Of a stretch of 64,000 nucleotides of DNA, positions 20,939 through 32,087 are shown one piece after another. The DNA lies in NCBI GenBank assembly GCA_026545225.1, contig CM048846.1, forward strand, positions 14,905,975 through 14,969,974, in the 5' to 3' direction. The notes under the pieces are model-generated. The model saw only the letters and a list, made by a program, of their open reading frames with translations, did not search any database and had not been told where the DNA came from. The position numbers were made by a program, and so were the translations under genes. The DNA comes from Cornus controversa (taxonomy: Eukaryota > Streptophyta > Magnoliopsida > Cornales > Cornaceae). The stretch's first letter is position 1. Every line of letters begins with the position of its first letter.

Positions 20939-22205
20939 GAGTAATTTACACTTAGACCTCTCGTGGTTTGCTTTTATTTCACTTTGACCCAATAACCTTT
21001 GCAAAATTACAGTGTCCCCTTTGTCAGATCTTGTCGGCTGTCGGAAATTTTATTTCAAATTAAAAAACTAAACTGTCCTTATTATATATTATGATATGTA
21101 TTTGACCAATAGTTGACCGACTAGTGGTATCATGAGTTCCATTTCCCTGTAGCTGAGAAGGGCCCACCTTTGCCACTCCACAGATCCTTCCTAGCTTCTT
21201 CATCTGACGACGTAGAGTAGTCGATTCTAATCACTCGGGAGTTAAACTTGATCCGACGAAGGATATCGAAGTGATGAGCATAGGATTGTATGTACTGGAT
21301 CACTTGGGTGTGGTGAGAAAAAGTCTCTGCCATTGATGGTGGCCATGGAAAATCGAAGAACTGGTAATAGTTCTTGGGAGTTTGGAGCTTGGTGGACTCC
21401 ATGGTGTGGGCCCAAACTCCTCCAATGCTGTCTCGGGCCTCGAAGATGGTCGGACTGAAGCCCATCTCCACCGCGTGCTTGCATGCGAGTAGGCCGCTGA
21501 TCCCGCCGCCGATTATCGCTATCTGTTTCTCCATTTGGGTCCAAATGAAATCAACCGGCCCTTTTACCTCTGCTAACTTCAAATGTTGGTCGTCCCTTAG
21601 CCGAATTGATCATTTCACATGCAACTTCAAAGCTATATATGCGTGTGTGTGTGTGTATGTAAGTATTGAACTTTTTTGTATGATTTGTAAGAACATACAC
21701 AACTTTTATTGGTGATGGGCAATGGGGACTGCAGGTGTAACAGGATGCAAATACCATATGGGAAGCTACCAGCTTGTTGGTGTTAACCTAATACTGATTT
21801 GGCAACATTTTTTTTATATTTTTATTTTTAAAGTTTCGAGCTTGAAAAAGTTCCATAATAAGTAAATTAATAAAAACTAATAGAATATAACAAAAGTATT
21901 GAAAGCAATAAAATTTAATAAAAATTCAAATATTATATTTTGCAAAATAGTCAAAACAATCAAAGTAAAAATCGGTGTATTTGAGGGGTAAAGTTAAAAA
22001 TTAAGTTTGGGGGGCACTCTGGGTATATTTGATCACTTTTTGGATGATGTCAGCCAAAAAATTCTCCGGTGGCCTGAGACAGCGAACAGAGAGGGTCAAA
22101 GTGCTCATTATTTTATAAAGCAAGGAGTGATAGTGTAATTTTGCACAAGTGAGGGGTCAAAGTGAAATAAAAGCAAAACACAGAGGGTCTAAGTGTAAAT
22201 TACCC
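20939..22205. mobile_element. Pack-MULE-like element (1267 bp) carrying a flavin monooxygenase fragment
   Basis: The left end GAGTAATTTACACTTAGACC and right end (reverse complement) GGGTAATTTACACTTAGACC start inverted repeats that stay similar for about 70 bp (20939-21010 and 22137-22205). The element is bounded by a perfect 9-bp duplication AAATAAAAA (20930-20938 and 22206-22214), the Mutator size. Subterminal sequence with TTGACCAATAGTTGACC adjoins a captured gene piece at 21130-21534. It has no transposase. The A-rich duplication is of low complexity, but it abuts both ends exactly. The element sits about 60 bp from the F3H 3' remnant. Confidence 0.85.
21130..21582 (-). pseudogene. Captured N-terminal fragment of a plant flavin-containing monooxygenase
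   Basis: FMOs are FAD/NADPH enzymes that oxygenate N or S atoms. The frame's natural start is probably the ATG at 21534 (MEKQIAIIGGGISGLLACKH), a Rossmann FAD-binding motif GGGISG. EARDSIGGVW, TPKNYYQFFDFPWP and FSHHTQVIQYIQSYA follow, all FMO landmarks. Only about 134 of the usual 500 or so residues are present. The frame runs into a stop just after GKWN with no splice donor there, so it ends at a capture junction rather than an exon end. NADPH-binding and C-terminal parts are absent. It lies wholly inside the Pack-MULE, so it is a transduplicated fragment; whether it is transcribed cannot be told. Confidence 0.85.
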
Positions 22206-22265
22206 AAATAAAAATAAAAATAAAAGTTGAAATCTATAATAAAAAAATATTACCAAAAAGGACCT

Positions 22266-22370
22266 AAGAGTCTCAAGCAAAAATCTCCTTAATGGGCTTA
22301 ACCTCCAATTTGGTTTGCTCTATGTCTTGCAACTGTTTTTCCTTAGTTAGCTTCTTAAGCCTGGGCTCAT
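22266..22370 (-). pseudogene. F3H 3'-end remnant
   Basis: About 105 bp align with the end of exon 3 of the intact F3H (25693-25790). The minus strand still reads RLKKLTKEK, then KLEVKPIKEIFA and the stop, against KPIEEIFA in the intact gene. Upstream exons are missing: similarity ends near 22370. The frame of the last 30 or so codons is kept despite many substitutions. With 19024-19470 it represents a decayed F3H copy. Confidence 0.8.
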
Positions 22371-22780
22371 ATGCACATATGGCTTAATTTATAATTTCTC
22401 TTCCTTGCTTACGTGGCAAATAACACATATGCATCCATTTGTTCTACGAAGACTTGTTCATTAGGAAGACTTGAACCTCCGAACTTTCACTTCAGAAAGT
22501 TAGAAAATACTAGTAGACTACAAGTAGACGGTGAAATATCAAGAAAGTTGGGAGCCAAGTTAGGACCAGGCTTGGTTCAAGTTGGGTCGGTTAAAGTCTA
22601 AAACCCAACCCAGCTTTAAAGGTCATCTTTTAGTTCAATCATTGACAATGCAACTCAGATCCACCAACTAACACCCATTTTGAAGTTTTAGATGTTAGCC
22701 CACACCACTTAATTAGATTTGCACTGTCAAGGTGTCCAGTTGGCCCAGCCCAATCACCAAAGCCCTAACACCTAAGTAAG
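22371..22780. other. Intergenic, nothing recognised
   Basis: Sequence of ordinary composition where exons 2 and 1 of the decayed F3H copy would be expected, but no F3H similarity is visible. A 62-codon frame here has no support. Confidence 0.5.
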
Positions 22781-22922
22781 GGAGAAGATATACCGATGCA
22801 CTCGGTGTAAATATATCGGGTGTATACCGTGTATCTAATCCATTCATGTTATGCGTGTTGTACATGCACGGTTAAGATTCACCCAGTACACAGTATACCA
22901 GATGTATTGTAAACGTACTCCC
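22781..22922. mobile_element. Tourist-like MITE (142 bp)
   Basis: GGGAG at the left and CTCCC at the right are flanked by TAA on both sides (22778-22780 and 22923-22925), the PIF/Harbinger signature. The interior has several imperfect inverted motifs such as CGGTGTAAATATATCGG. A related sequence (CTAGTGTAAATATATTG) appears near 24100. TIR and duplication are short, so confidence is moderate. Confidence 0.5.
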
Positions 22923-22938
22923 TAATAAGGATGTACTA

Positions 22939-24007
22939 AAGGGCGCGCTCAATATAATTTGAGGCCTTGGCGAAAAAATAAAAGTGGCTTTTTAATATGT
23001 AATATATTAATATTAAATTCTAGTTAATAATGTTTGTTTAAAAATCATTCTTATTGAAATCATTATATCTAAGTGGATCATTTTCTACTAATATATTTTT
23101 TAATCTTTTGTCAATATTTTTTCATTGTCATGCATAGATATTTGTGGAAATAAAATATGATTTCTGATTAACATCTTCATTTTTTTACTTGATTCACTTT
23201 CTTTCAATTTTTTTTTATGTTCTTAGTAAAGAGTTTTCTTATCACACATTTTATTATTACTATGAATCTAAATCACTAATATATATATATATATATATAT
23301 ATTCAATATTGTATAATCTTCTAATTCTCTTCAATGACTTGATTGTTCATTTGTTGAATTTTCACATAAAGTTTTTGTTTGATTATTAATTATAACAAAA
23401 GACGGTGTAATGAGAGAAGAAGAAAAAATGTGAGGAATACGGAAAAAAAAAAGATAAAAATTAATAGGAAAATATGGAAAGTTTTATAATTCCAATTTTT
23501 CACCATTATTGATTATGGGCCTAACCATATTCATAAAAAAATGTGGGATAGGGAGAGAGACACAGAGGACAAAAAAAAAAAGAGTTGGAAAGATAAAAAT
23601 AGAAATTAGAAGTTTTAAAATGTATTAAATTATTTGGACTCACTATTAAATCTTTACTATTGATTAGGGGCCTAAAAATATAAGGAAACAAATTTTAGGA
23701 AGTCTAATAATATTAGAAAATAAAATTATTTGGACTCACTACTAAATCTTTTCTATTAGTTGGGCACCAACAATACAAGGAAACAAAAATTTTAGAAAAT
23801 TTAATAATATTAGAAAATAAAACTAGTTGGGCTCAGTATTAAAATTTTACTATAAGTTGGGGTTTAAGGAAATAAAAATTTTAGAAAATCTAAAAATATT
23901 AGAAAATAAAATTTGTAAGAAATTTTATTAAGAAAAAAAAAATTAAGGGTTTTATATTGGCTAAGGCCTTATGCGGCCACCTAAGTTGTCAAAAGTTGAG
24001 GCGCTCC
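22939..24007. mobile_element. Unclassified TIR element (1069 bp) with 10-bp target duplication
   Basis: GGATGTACTA occurs exactly at 22929-22938 and 24008-24017. The ends match as inverted repeats (AAGGGCGCGCTCAA on the left, GGAGCGCCTCAA on the right), and a second matched pair is GAGGCCTTGGC with GCTAAGGCCTTA. The interior is non-coding, with a TA run (23278-23300) and three units of about 95 bp (23625-23915) anchored on TTGGACTCACTA. The duplication length could fit a Mutator-type (9) or hAT (8) element with chance extension. Confidence 0.65.
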
Positions 24008-24017
24008 GGATGTACTA

Positions 24018-24886
24018 TTAGTTGATCCCTGTTTAGAATTCACAATTAAAGTGGATATTTTTTTTCCTTATTTTTAAAAAATAACGTCTACAATGCACCT
24101 AGTGTAAATATATTGAATAAATTTCATTCATATGTGTTTAATATGTACAATAAAATTCATTATGCGTGTAGACGTATACGACACCGCAAGTACAGTAGAA
24201 AATTTGAAATCAATTATTGGTGGAAGGTAATAGTGATGGTCATTTGCTATGCCACGTAGAGATGTTAGCTGACATTCAACCATATAATATAGAGTCGGTG
24301 ATATTTACAGTGTACTGTATATAGTAGTGAGGTATTCATTGCGTATGAGCATTCAAATCCTGATTTCCCAAAGATTTTAATTTTTAATTTATTTTCAATA
24401 AAGACTCAAAATATTTTTTTCAATTTAACTTCCCAACAATAGAGAATTCAAACATTTTTTATTTTTATTTTTTTAAGGCAAAACATTTTTTTTTGGTTGT
24501 AAACTGTAGAACAAAAAGGAGTGTGCATATATTACTTGCTAAGGGAAACAAAAAGCATTTCTCTTTGGAATAATAGTTAAAACAAATGTTCTCTAAATTA
24601 TAATAAATCGAATTTCTATGATTTGGACACAAGACATTAATTTTAAAAAAGTAATTTTTGGAGTTAAATGTATTTTTTTAAAACTTTACTAATTAACATA
24701 TTTTAGATATGATTTTTGGTGAATCTTTTGATATATTTAATTTATAATTATATTTAATTAAATTTTACATTTTTCTATTGTTAGGAAAAAGTATATAAAG
24801 AAATTTGATAGAAGCGTGAAATTGGTATTAAGACTGTTTTTAACTATTTGCACCAAATACAACAAATTACGGGGAAGAAAAGTAAA
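24018..24886. other. Intergenic, nothing gene-like
   Basis: A/T-rich sequence. Around 24080-24190 there is a degenerate relative of the Tourist-like MITE. No coding potential. Confidence 0.5.
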
Positions 24887-25290
24887 ATGCTTACACGTTG
24901 CCAAATCAATGTCAACCATTTTTTTTTCTTTCGGTGAATAGATGTCAACCAAATTTTGAGCTGCGTAAAGCTTTATTTTGGCCAGGACTAGTTTCTAATG
25001 AATTTCTTTTTGATAGTTCGAATTAAGGAATTGTTATCAGTATTAAGTTCTAATTTTAAAATATCTCTGAAAATGGACTTAATTGTAATTCAATAAATAA
25101 AAACAATATCACGAGAGAGCTCTAGTCCAATAATATCTCTTTTTCCTTTTGAAGTTAAAAGTTAAGGGTTCGAGTCCTCCCATGAAGATAAAGCAGGATT
25201 TGTGATAGAAAAAAATTCCTCAAAACTATCCATTTATTAAAGAAGTTAAAACCAAACTTGATAGGTGCGACTCTAAGAAAATAGTCTAAA
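24887..25290 (-). repeat. F3H downstream flank, partner of 19024-19470
   Basis: This is the intact gene's version of the duplicated downstream block, ending about 410 bp beyond the F3H stop codon. It carries the B-box-like GGTTCGAGTCC at 25168-25178. The paired block shows that the F3H duplication extended beyond the gene. Confidence 0.7.
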
Positions 25291-25701
25291 AGAAAAAAAA
25301 ATTGTCTCACATCTTGAAAGTTGTTTCTAGTGCATGTAAGACGGAAGAAATATATCTCCGTGATAGATTAGAATTACTTTAAGAAATCTGAGAATACTCC
25401 AATGATAGAATACAAGTACTCTAAGAGATTCGACATCACTATCTTAGACAAAGTAGCTCAATAATTGTTTGCAGGGGTGGGCACAACTTATTTAAAGTAT
25501 TTGGTCGTTTTACATAACATGGAATGAGGGCAGAAGGCTAACTGAATTAGGAGTAGAAGACAGCTAGTCCAACCTACAGATCAACAATTCTGTCCTCAGT
25601 TGCAAACACATTGTTTCAAGCAAAGAAAGAAAGTAAATCAAGATGAAGCATGTAAAGGACAATTAAGACAGATTTAGCATAGCAACAGCTAGCTAAGAGT
25701 C

Positions 25702-28292
25702 TCAAGCAAAAATCTCCTCAATGGGCTTGGCCTCCAACTTGGCTTTCTCTGTGTTTTTTTCTTTGGCTAGCTTCTTAAGCCTGGCAAGCTCAAGGTCTTT
25801 GCTCATCTTCCTCCTGTACATCTCCGTGAACGGGATGGGCTCGTCCAACACTGGCTTCTCTCCCTCTCTGATCTTTAGTGGGTACACTACGGCCTCTGGT
25901 GCCGGGTTCTGGAACGTGGCAATGGATAGCCTGCTGTGGTTTGAGTTTACCACGGCTTGGTGATCAGCATTCTTGAACCTCCCATTGCTCAGATACTGTT
26001 CATAGAGTGGAATCAGTGAAATCCAAATAAGAAGTGACTTTTTCATACATAGATTCGTATACACTAAAAGAATTGTTTGTCTATATCAAACTAACTATTT
26101 GGAATCAATTATACAAAAGAATTATGTTCAGCAGATAATGCTCAATTAGGTTTTGAAATGCTTAGTATAAATAATGGTCACATATATCTTCCTACAGAAA
26201 GACGCCAAACGGCTGATTAAGCAAATCCTAAATTGTGTAGCAAAATGGCATGTTGTAAATTTGTAATAAGAAAGCTTAATCCACAAAAAAAAAAAAAGTC
26301 ATCTTTCATGAGTAAATTTTGTTATTCAGCTTATCTATTCAGACTATTTGTTCAGATCATTAACAAATTTTCACAAAAGAAGAGGACTTTTCACTCTGTA
26401 TAGACTAGCTTTCTTTAAGCTGTTTTATTACATACAGTATTGCATGGGGTAGACACTTTTAGACTGCTATAGCAATCATCACTCTTTAATTTATTTTTTT
26501 AAAATGCAGACAACTAATTTTCTAAACCATAGGTATGAATATTCTCAATTAATAAATGAATTTTCAAGAAAAGTAATTGTGCTTACATGACCATGATCCC
26601 CAAGGTTGACAACAAAAGCTCCCTCCACAGGCTGAACGGTGATCCAAGTCTTGCCACCATCTCTGGTGGCTTGAAGTCCCCCAACTTGGTCCTGCAACAA
26701 AAGGGTGATGGTCCCCGGATCGGTGTGGCGCTTAAGCCCGAGAGTGAGGTCTGGCTGTGGGCACTTTGGGTAGAAATTAACCACCACTTTTTGGTCCATG
26801 TCCACGCAGGCCTTCGTCAAGGCCTCCTTCTCCAAATCCATGGCCTCCGACAACACCTCCAGCAGCTTGCACGCCAGCTCCATTAGCTTCTCACTGTACT
26901 TCTTCGTCACCTCTCTCCACGTCTGTGGCTTGTCCGGCCACCTCGAGTAGTCCCTAGTCCGAATTGGGTAGGAGAAGTATGTCACAATCTCACGCCAGTC
27001 CTGTACTGCTTCTCCCTGCAAATCAACCATTTCTAATTATAGAATTCAATTCCTACACACATTGAATTTCATATTAAAAACGCTTGGACATGAAAATATA
27101 GCAAAAATTGCCAAAGATTTTCTTACAGAAAAGGAATACAAAGATAGCGTTGACTCCATGTTTAGGATGACAGGATTTCAGGAGATTTGGATTTTGAAAT
27201 AAAATTCCGTGATAAAATTTGAAATGGAACTGGATGAAAACTGATTTCAAATGATTAAATATAATATTTTGTTTTGGAATATCGTTAAACAAAGTTAAAT
27301 TTCGTGAAATTCGAAAACCACTAATGTTATATTGAAAGTATGGAAACCATTATTTGAAAGAGCAATGCTACATGTCATGAAATTATTTCATGAATTTCTA
27401 TTATGAATGATGTGGCAGATAACGTGCAGAGTTAGTATTGGTGAGATTTTTCCCATACACATAATCCCATCATATTATGACTGAATCCTACCAATATTAA
27501 CTCTACACGTTACCTGCCACATCATTCATGATACAAATTCATGAAATAATTTCATGACGTTTAGCATTTCTCTATTTGAAATTAGAATCGGAAGAAAATT
27601 AATTTAAAATTTAAATTAACACAATTCAAAAATTCAATATAATCGATTACATGAGAACATCATTCACAAATTCAATTCTAAGGCACGAATTCCATACCAC
27701 GAAAGGCAGTATAAAGACTAAAATTCAAAATTAGTACAAACATCATTCACAATTTCAGTTCTAGGGCGTGAATTCCATACTACGAAACTCAGTATAAAGA
27801 CTAAAATCCAAAATTCTAGTTTGCTCTAAACGTCTAAATAGAATTTGATTCCAAACAAAGTATTAAATGAATCCTAAATTTTGAGAACAAATACGAAATG
27901 AATATATTGAAGAAGGTTTGAAATGATACCTGTAGATGGCTGGAGACAATGAAACCGCCTTTCTTGCCACCGGACATGTCGAACCGGAGCTTCTCCTCCG
28001 GAGGCAAAGCGAAGAACTCTCGAGCGAGGCGAGTCATATCAGAGATCAGCTCGGCATTGACGCCGTGATCAACCACCTGAAAAATCCCCCAGTCTTCACA
28101 AGCCTCCACAATTTTCTTACATATCTCCGCTCTCCGGCCATTGACGTCGTCGTCGATTCCGTCGAGAGAGATCACAGGAATTTCGCTGCTGAATTGGTTG
28201 TAAGCCACTTTGGGACGCTCATCCTCGTCGCGTACGAAGCTCTGCTGCAGTGTCTTCTCCTCCGCCAGAGCCGTTAGTGTCGAAGGCGCCAT
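25702..28292 (-). CDS. F3H: Flavanone 3-hydroxylase (naringenin 2-oxoglutarate 3-dioxygenase), complete
   Basis: F3H is a cytosolic Fe(II)/2-oxoglutarate dioxygenase that converts flavanones such as naringenin to dihydroflavonols, feeding flavonols, anthocyanins and tannins. Three exons join cleanly: 27930-28292 (121 codons), 26587-27015 (143) and 25702-25995 (97 plus stop), giving 361 aa, the family's usual size. Introns are 914 and 591 nt with GT/AG ends. Landmarks are [26 protein letters not shown], the iron ligands H218 and D220 ([15 protein letters not shown]) and H276 (ADHQAVVN), and the 2OG-binding R286-x-S288 (RLS). The C-terminus is KPIEEIFA. The start at 28292 gives the typical [20 protein letters not shown] opening. 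Intron 1 contains a MITE. Two broken copies lie to the left in the same orientation. Confidence 0.95.
27360..27572. mobile_element. Mutator-type MITE, copy 2, inside F3H intron 1 (213 bp)
   Basis: Same family as 2410-2590: the ends read GAGCAATGCTACATGTCATG and, reverse-complemented, GAGAAATGCTAAACGTCATG. A perfect 9-bp duplication TATTTGAAA lies at 27351-27359 and 27573-27581. It forms a long foldback within the intron. Confidence 0.85.
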
Positions 28293-28800
28293 TTTCGCTT
28301 ATCCTCTCTCACTCTCTCTCTCTATATATGTATATATAACTTTCTCTCACTATTTTGACAGTGTCTGCAGCGAAGAGTTAGTACAGTGTGTGATTTGCGT
28401 GATGGTTGGTTTAGACAGTAAAGGTTGGGGTGGGTTATATAAAGCGCCGGGGGTTGGTACCGGCGTGGCAGCTCCAACTACCTACCTCATGTAAGTGGTG
28501 ACAGCTACCACGCACGTGCTCTCTTCTATAAAACTCTAGACTGTATCGTTATAATGTAACCTTGGCACGTGCTATGCTTAAATTGCCAAACACGTGATTG
28601 GTTGGACTTTTAAGTTTCTTATTCTTTGGTTCCTAAATACTTGATTAGTAATTGGCCACGTCTAGATTTGGATGTGACGTGGATTCTCTCTGTTGGTGGT
28701 TATTGAGGATTAGTATCACAGTCCGGGAGCAATGAAAACCTTCCATCTTCTCATCTGTCCCCAAATTACACGATGGAAGGTTAACTCACGTGAATTTCAC
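28293..28800 (-). promoter_or_regulatory. F3H promoter with TATA box, AC element and four G-boxes
   Basis: Reading upstream from the ATG there is a CT-repeat leader, then a minus-strand TATATAA (28435-28441) about 145 bases before the start codon. An ACCTACC AC element (28480-28486) with CCAACTA next to it follows. Four perfect CACGTG G-boxes lie at 28513-28518, 28566-28571, 28591-28596 and 28787-28792, with further ACGT cores near 28655 and 28675. AC elements bind R2R3-MYB and G-boxes bind bHLH/bZIP factors; flavonoid genes are commonly controlled by such pairs. Activity is inferred. Confidence 0.7.
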
Positions 28801-30259
28801 CTAATTTTTTATATGCCTACTTAATTAGACATGCTTTGAAATTCATTAACAATCACTGACTAAAATTATAGTCACCATTCTTATTTGTTTGAAATTTAGG
28901 CAATTATCCATTAATTAATAATCACAAAGTAGGTTAGTGATTGAATCACCCTAGGTGTACGCCTTGTTTGTTAAGACAAAAATATAACAATATTAATAAT
29001 TGTCAAATATTAAGGTCTCTCAAAGTTTTAAGAATTATAATAAGAAGATAAGTTGTTTTTATTTCAAACTGGTGAACTAAAAACCAGAGGTGTACCTAAA
29101 AGTATTCTATATCCTTTTAATATAAAAAAAAAAAATTATAATAAGATCATGTATAAACAAAAAAATATTTCATATTCCATGCATACAGAATTATGTTTAT
29201 TTTTGGTACAGATACAATAAATGTATATAAATGGACAACAAATAAAGAATCTAAAATTCGAAAGAGAAGAAAAATATGAGTTATATTCTGTAATTTATAT
29301 ATATGTGTGTGAATTTCTAAGAATGAAGCTTAAAAGATTTCAAATTGAGATTATTTATTAACTTTACGGAGGTTACCTTTTAATGTATTATTTTTTGGTA
29401 AGTAAATCTTTTTAATATATTTTGATTTCAACCATTCATGTGTTTCTATTAAATACGGATTTTCAAAATCTTGGGGGCCTACTTTTGGTAATTAAATTTT
29501 TTTAGTAATAGATCGACTCCTCTTTCAAATTATAATAGAACAACCTTACCATTGTGTTAATGTCGATAATTTCTTTACAATGCTTCATATTAACTCATGG
29601 ACTTTTGATATGGTTGGATAGGTTGTTGCTTATGATAGTCCTTTGAAAGAGTAGTTGAAAACTAGTAATTGTGAAAAGGAAAAAGAAATATCATAGGTCT
29701 TGTTGATGCAGTGATTAGAAAATACGAGTGAAAAATGTTAAGGGCTCAAGCTAGTTTTGGATTCCTCACCTTTCTCATTTTGGGAAGTAACCATTGGGTT
29801 CTGTTTCTACAAGTTATATGCCCTCTTTCTTCTAATAAGTATCAAGTTGAGTTTGGATATGAGATTTCTGAGACAACTAGTTTTGTGTTGGGCAAATTTT
29901 AGTGTCAAAATATGTTAATCGAGTTGTAATTTTATGTTTATCTCGAGTCTTGGTTTCGGAAACTGAACGACAAGTGATCTACACAAACTCTATAAGTGAG
30001 TGTGAGTATACTTGTTTTTGGAAAAAAAGTTTTTAAATGTTTTCAAGAGTAAAAATATATGTTGAAAGCTTTGGAACATGATTTGAGTATGCCTTGAAAC
30101 AATATCTATCTAGGATGTTATATTTTTTAAAATTTTGACATAATATATCACTCCATACTAGATGTTTTGAATTATCTTAATATGGTAAAAAACTAGACTC
30201 GATAATATTGTTTGCTTAGTATCATATCCCAAAACTTGCATATGCAAAGTTGCTGGAAT
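28801..30259. other. Intergenic, nothing recognised
   Basis: A/T-rich sequence without coding signal, splice-like clusters or clear repeats on reading both strands. Confidence 0.5.
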
Positions 30260-31975
30260 TTTTTCAATAGCAAGTAGAGCTGGTTCGGACTCTTCCAGAA
30301 TGAGTTGGGACCTTGGCAGAATGCTCCAGAACCAGTTGGTGAAACTTCATAATGCTTCAGAACCGATTGGGCTTATTTTAGAATCGGTTGCTGGGAGGAA
30401 GCCTTGGAATACGTTCCCTCAATTGTTCCAAAGTTGTACCACCTGCCATGATCACCAAATCGGGCTTTGATACCAACTGTCCCGCCCCGCTCCATGTAGA
30501 TGTTGTTCGCTTCAATTGTGTTAGGTTAAATAATTTATAGCTAACTATTAATACTTGAAATAACCTTAATTATGTTGTTATACACTTGTGTATAGTGTTC
30601 AAATTACTTCACGGGTAAAGTGCAAAAAACTGCCCTGTTATACAAAAAATACACATTCAGTTATGTACGTACATATAACTCTCTAACATTTAGGAATTAT
30701 GTGCAAATATTTCCCTCTGTCCTTCAATTTTGACTCTAAAAATTCCAAAATACTCTTTTTAAATGACCACAATACCCCTAACAAATTACGGATACAATTT
30801 TAGCGAAATATCCTTTTTGAACATTTCGCTTCTTATGTGTTTATTTAAACTTCATTTTTTATTTTTTAAAAAGGTGTTTTAGACATTTCATTATTCAAAT
30901 TAATAAAATGTACTTATTTGCACAGTTTAAAAAATGTAAGGGGTTAATTGAATGTCAAGATTTTTTTTACACATTCTATTTATAACAGGTTTTTTTTTTT
31001 TTGCACTTTATCCTTGCTTTAAATCTCTTATTTCCCGATTTGTTTTGAACTCCTTTTTCAACCCAAATTCAAGAGACTTCCTAAAGTGTTTTAAGACTTC
31101 TTTTTCATCAGTTTTAAGCACTCTTTTGCTTATATAAACTATTCTCTTGGTTATCACATATATACAGAGAGAGAGAGAGACACCATTGTTTCTTTGTTTT
31201 GAGAGTACATGTACACGTGAGTGTTTTACGGTGATACTCTTCTTTTAATCGACATTATTGCGAGTTATCTATGGATTACCTAGTTTGATTAAAGGAGCGG
31301 CAAGTGAGTGGAAATAATCAATCACCACCAAATAGCTTAAATTCTAATGGTATAACCTCCTAATCCTCAAAGAGGAATGAAGGGTTCGAGTTCTAGTGTG
31401 AACAAAAAAGTGTATGAGTCTCCTAACTAGAAAAAAAATAAGACTCAATCACTACATAAGAGACAAATCATTCGCAGATCGATTTGTGTTCTTCTAGCAA
31501 CTCGTGTGCAAGATTTAAAAAGTAACATTGGAGCTTGCAGCAACTAGACATGGATTCGTAAGAGTAAGACTGAGATGTTCAACAACTAGGTCTTGACAGA
31601 GTTAAGTGGGTACAAGTTTGAGATAGAATTGGTGTAACTTTGCCTGAGACATCTCCATGTTTTTTCCTCATAGAGGTTCTGACAGTCTAATGGGTATGAG
31701 TTTGAGCAAGAATTGGTGTAACTTTGCTTGGAGGTAGTGGATTGATTTGCCTGAGACGGCTAGCCTTTATGGTTTTTCCTCATAGAGGTTTTTCACGTAA
31801 AAAATTCTAGTGTCATCTCTATCACCCTACTTATTTTTATAGCTTGTGTGTGATTGATTTATTGTGCTTTAATTAGTTAAAATTTAAAATCAATCAAACA
31901 AGCCAACTAGATTTATTCAACCCTTTGAGTCTTGTATTTGACATCAACCTTTCACATTACTTTCGTAACACCCAA
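30260..31975. repeat. Degraded LTR-retrotransposon pieces
   Basis: On the minus strand TGGTATCAAAGC (30463-30474) resembles the initiator-tRNA-Met primer-binding site of plant retroelements (usual form TGGTATCAGAGC). A short frame starts 14 bases further on (MAGGTTLEQLRERIPRLP, from 30449) and then stops. On the plus strand 31127-31840 has an LTR-like layout: a TATATAAA box, a GA run, and a GGTTTTTCCTCATAGAGG / TTTTTCACGTAAAAAATTC phrase typical of copia leaders. A tRNA B-box-like GGGTTCGAGTTC lies at 31382. These may be parts of two elements; boundaries are not resolved. Confidence 0.4.
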
Positions 31976-32087
31976 ATCACAAGGTTACGAATGACGAGTA
32001 TATGCATCTTATGGTCAAGTATAAAGTATTTTCATTTTTATCACTCTTGAAAGAAAATTGAGCAACTACGAACAGAGAAATTTATTG

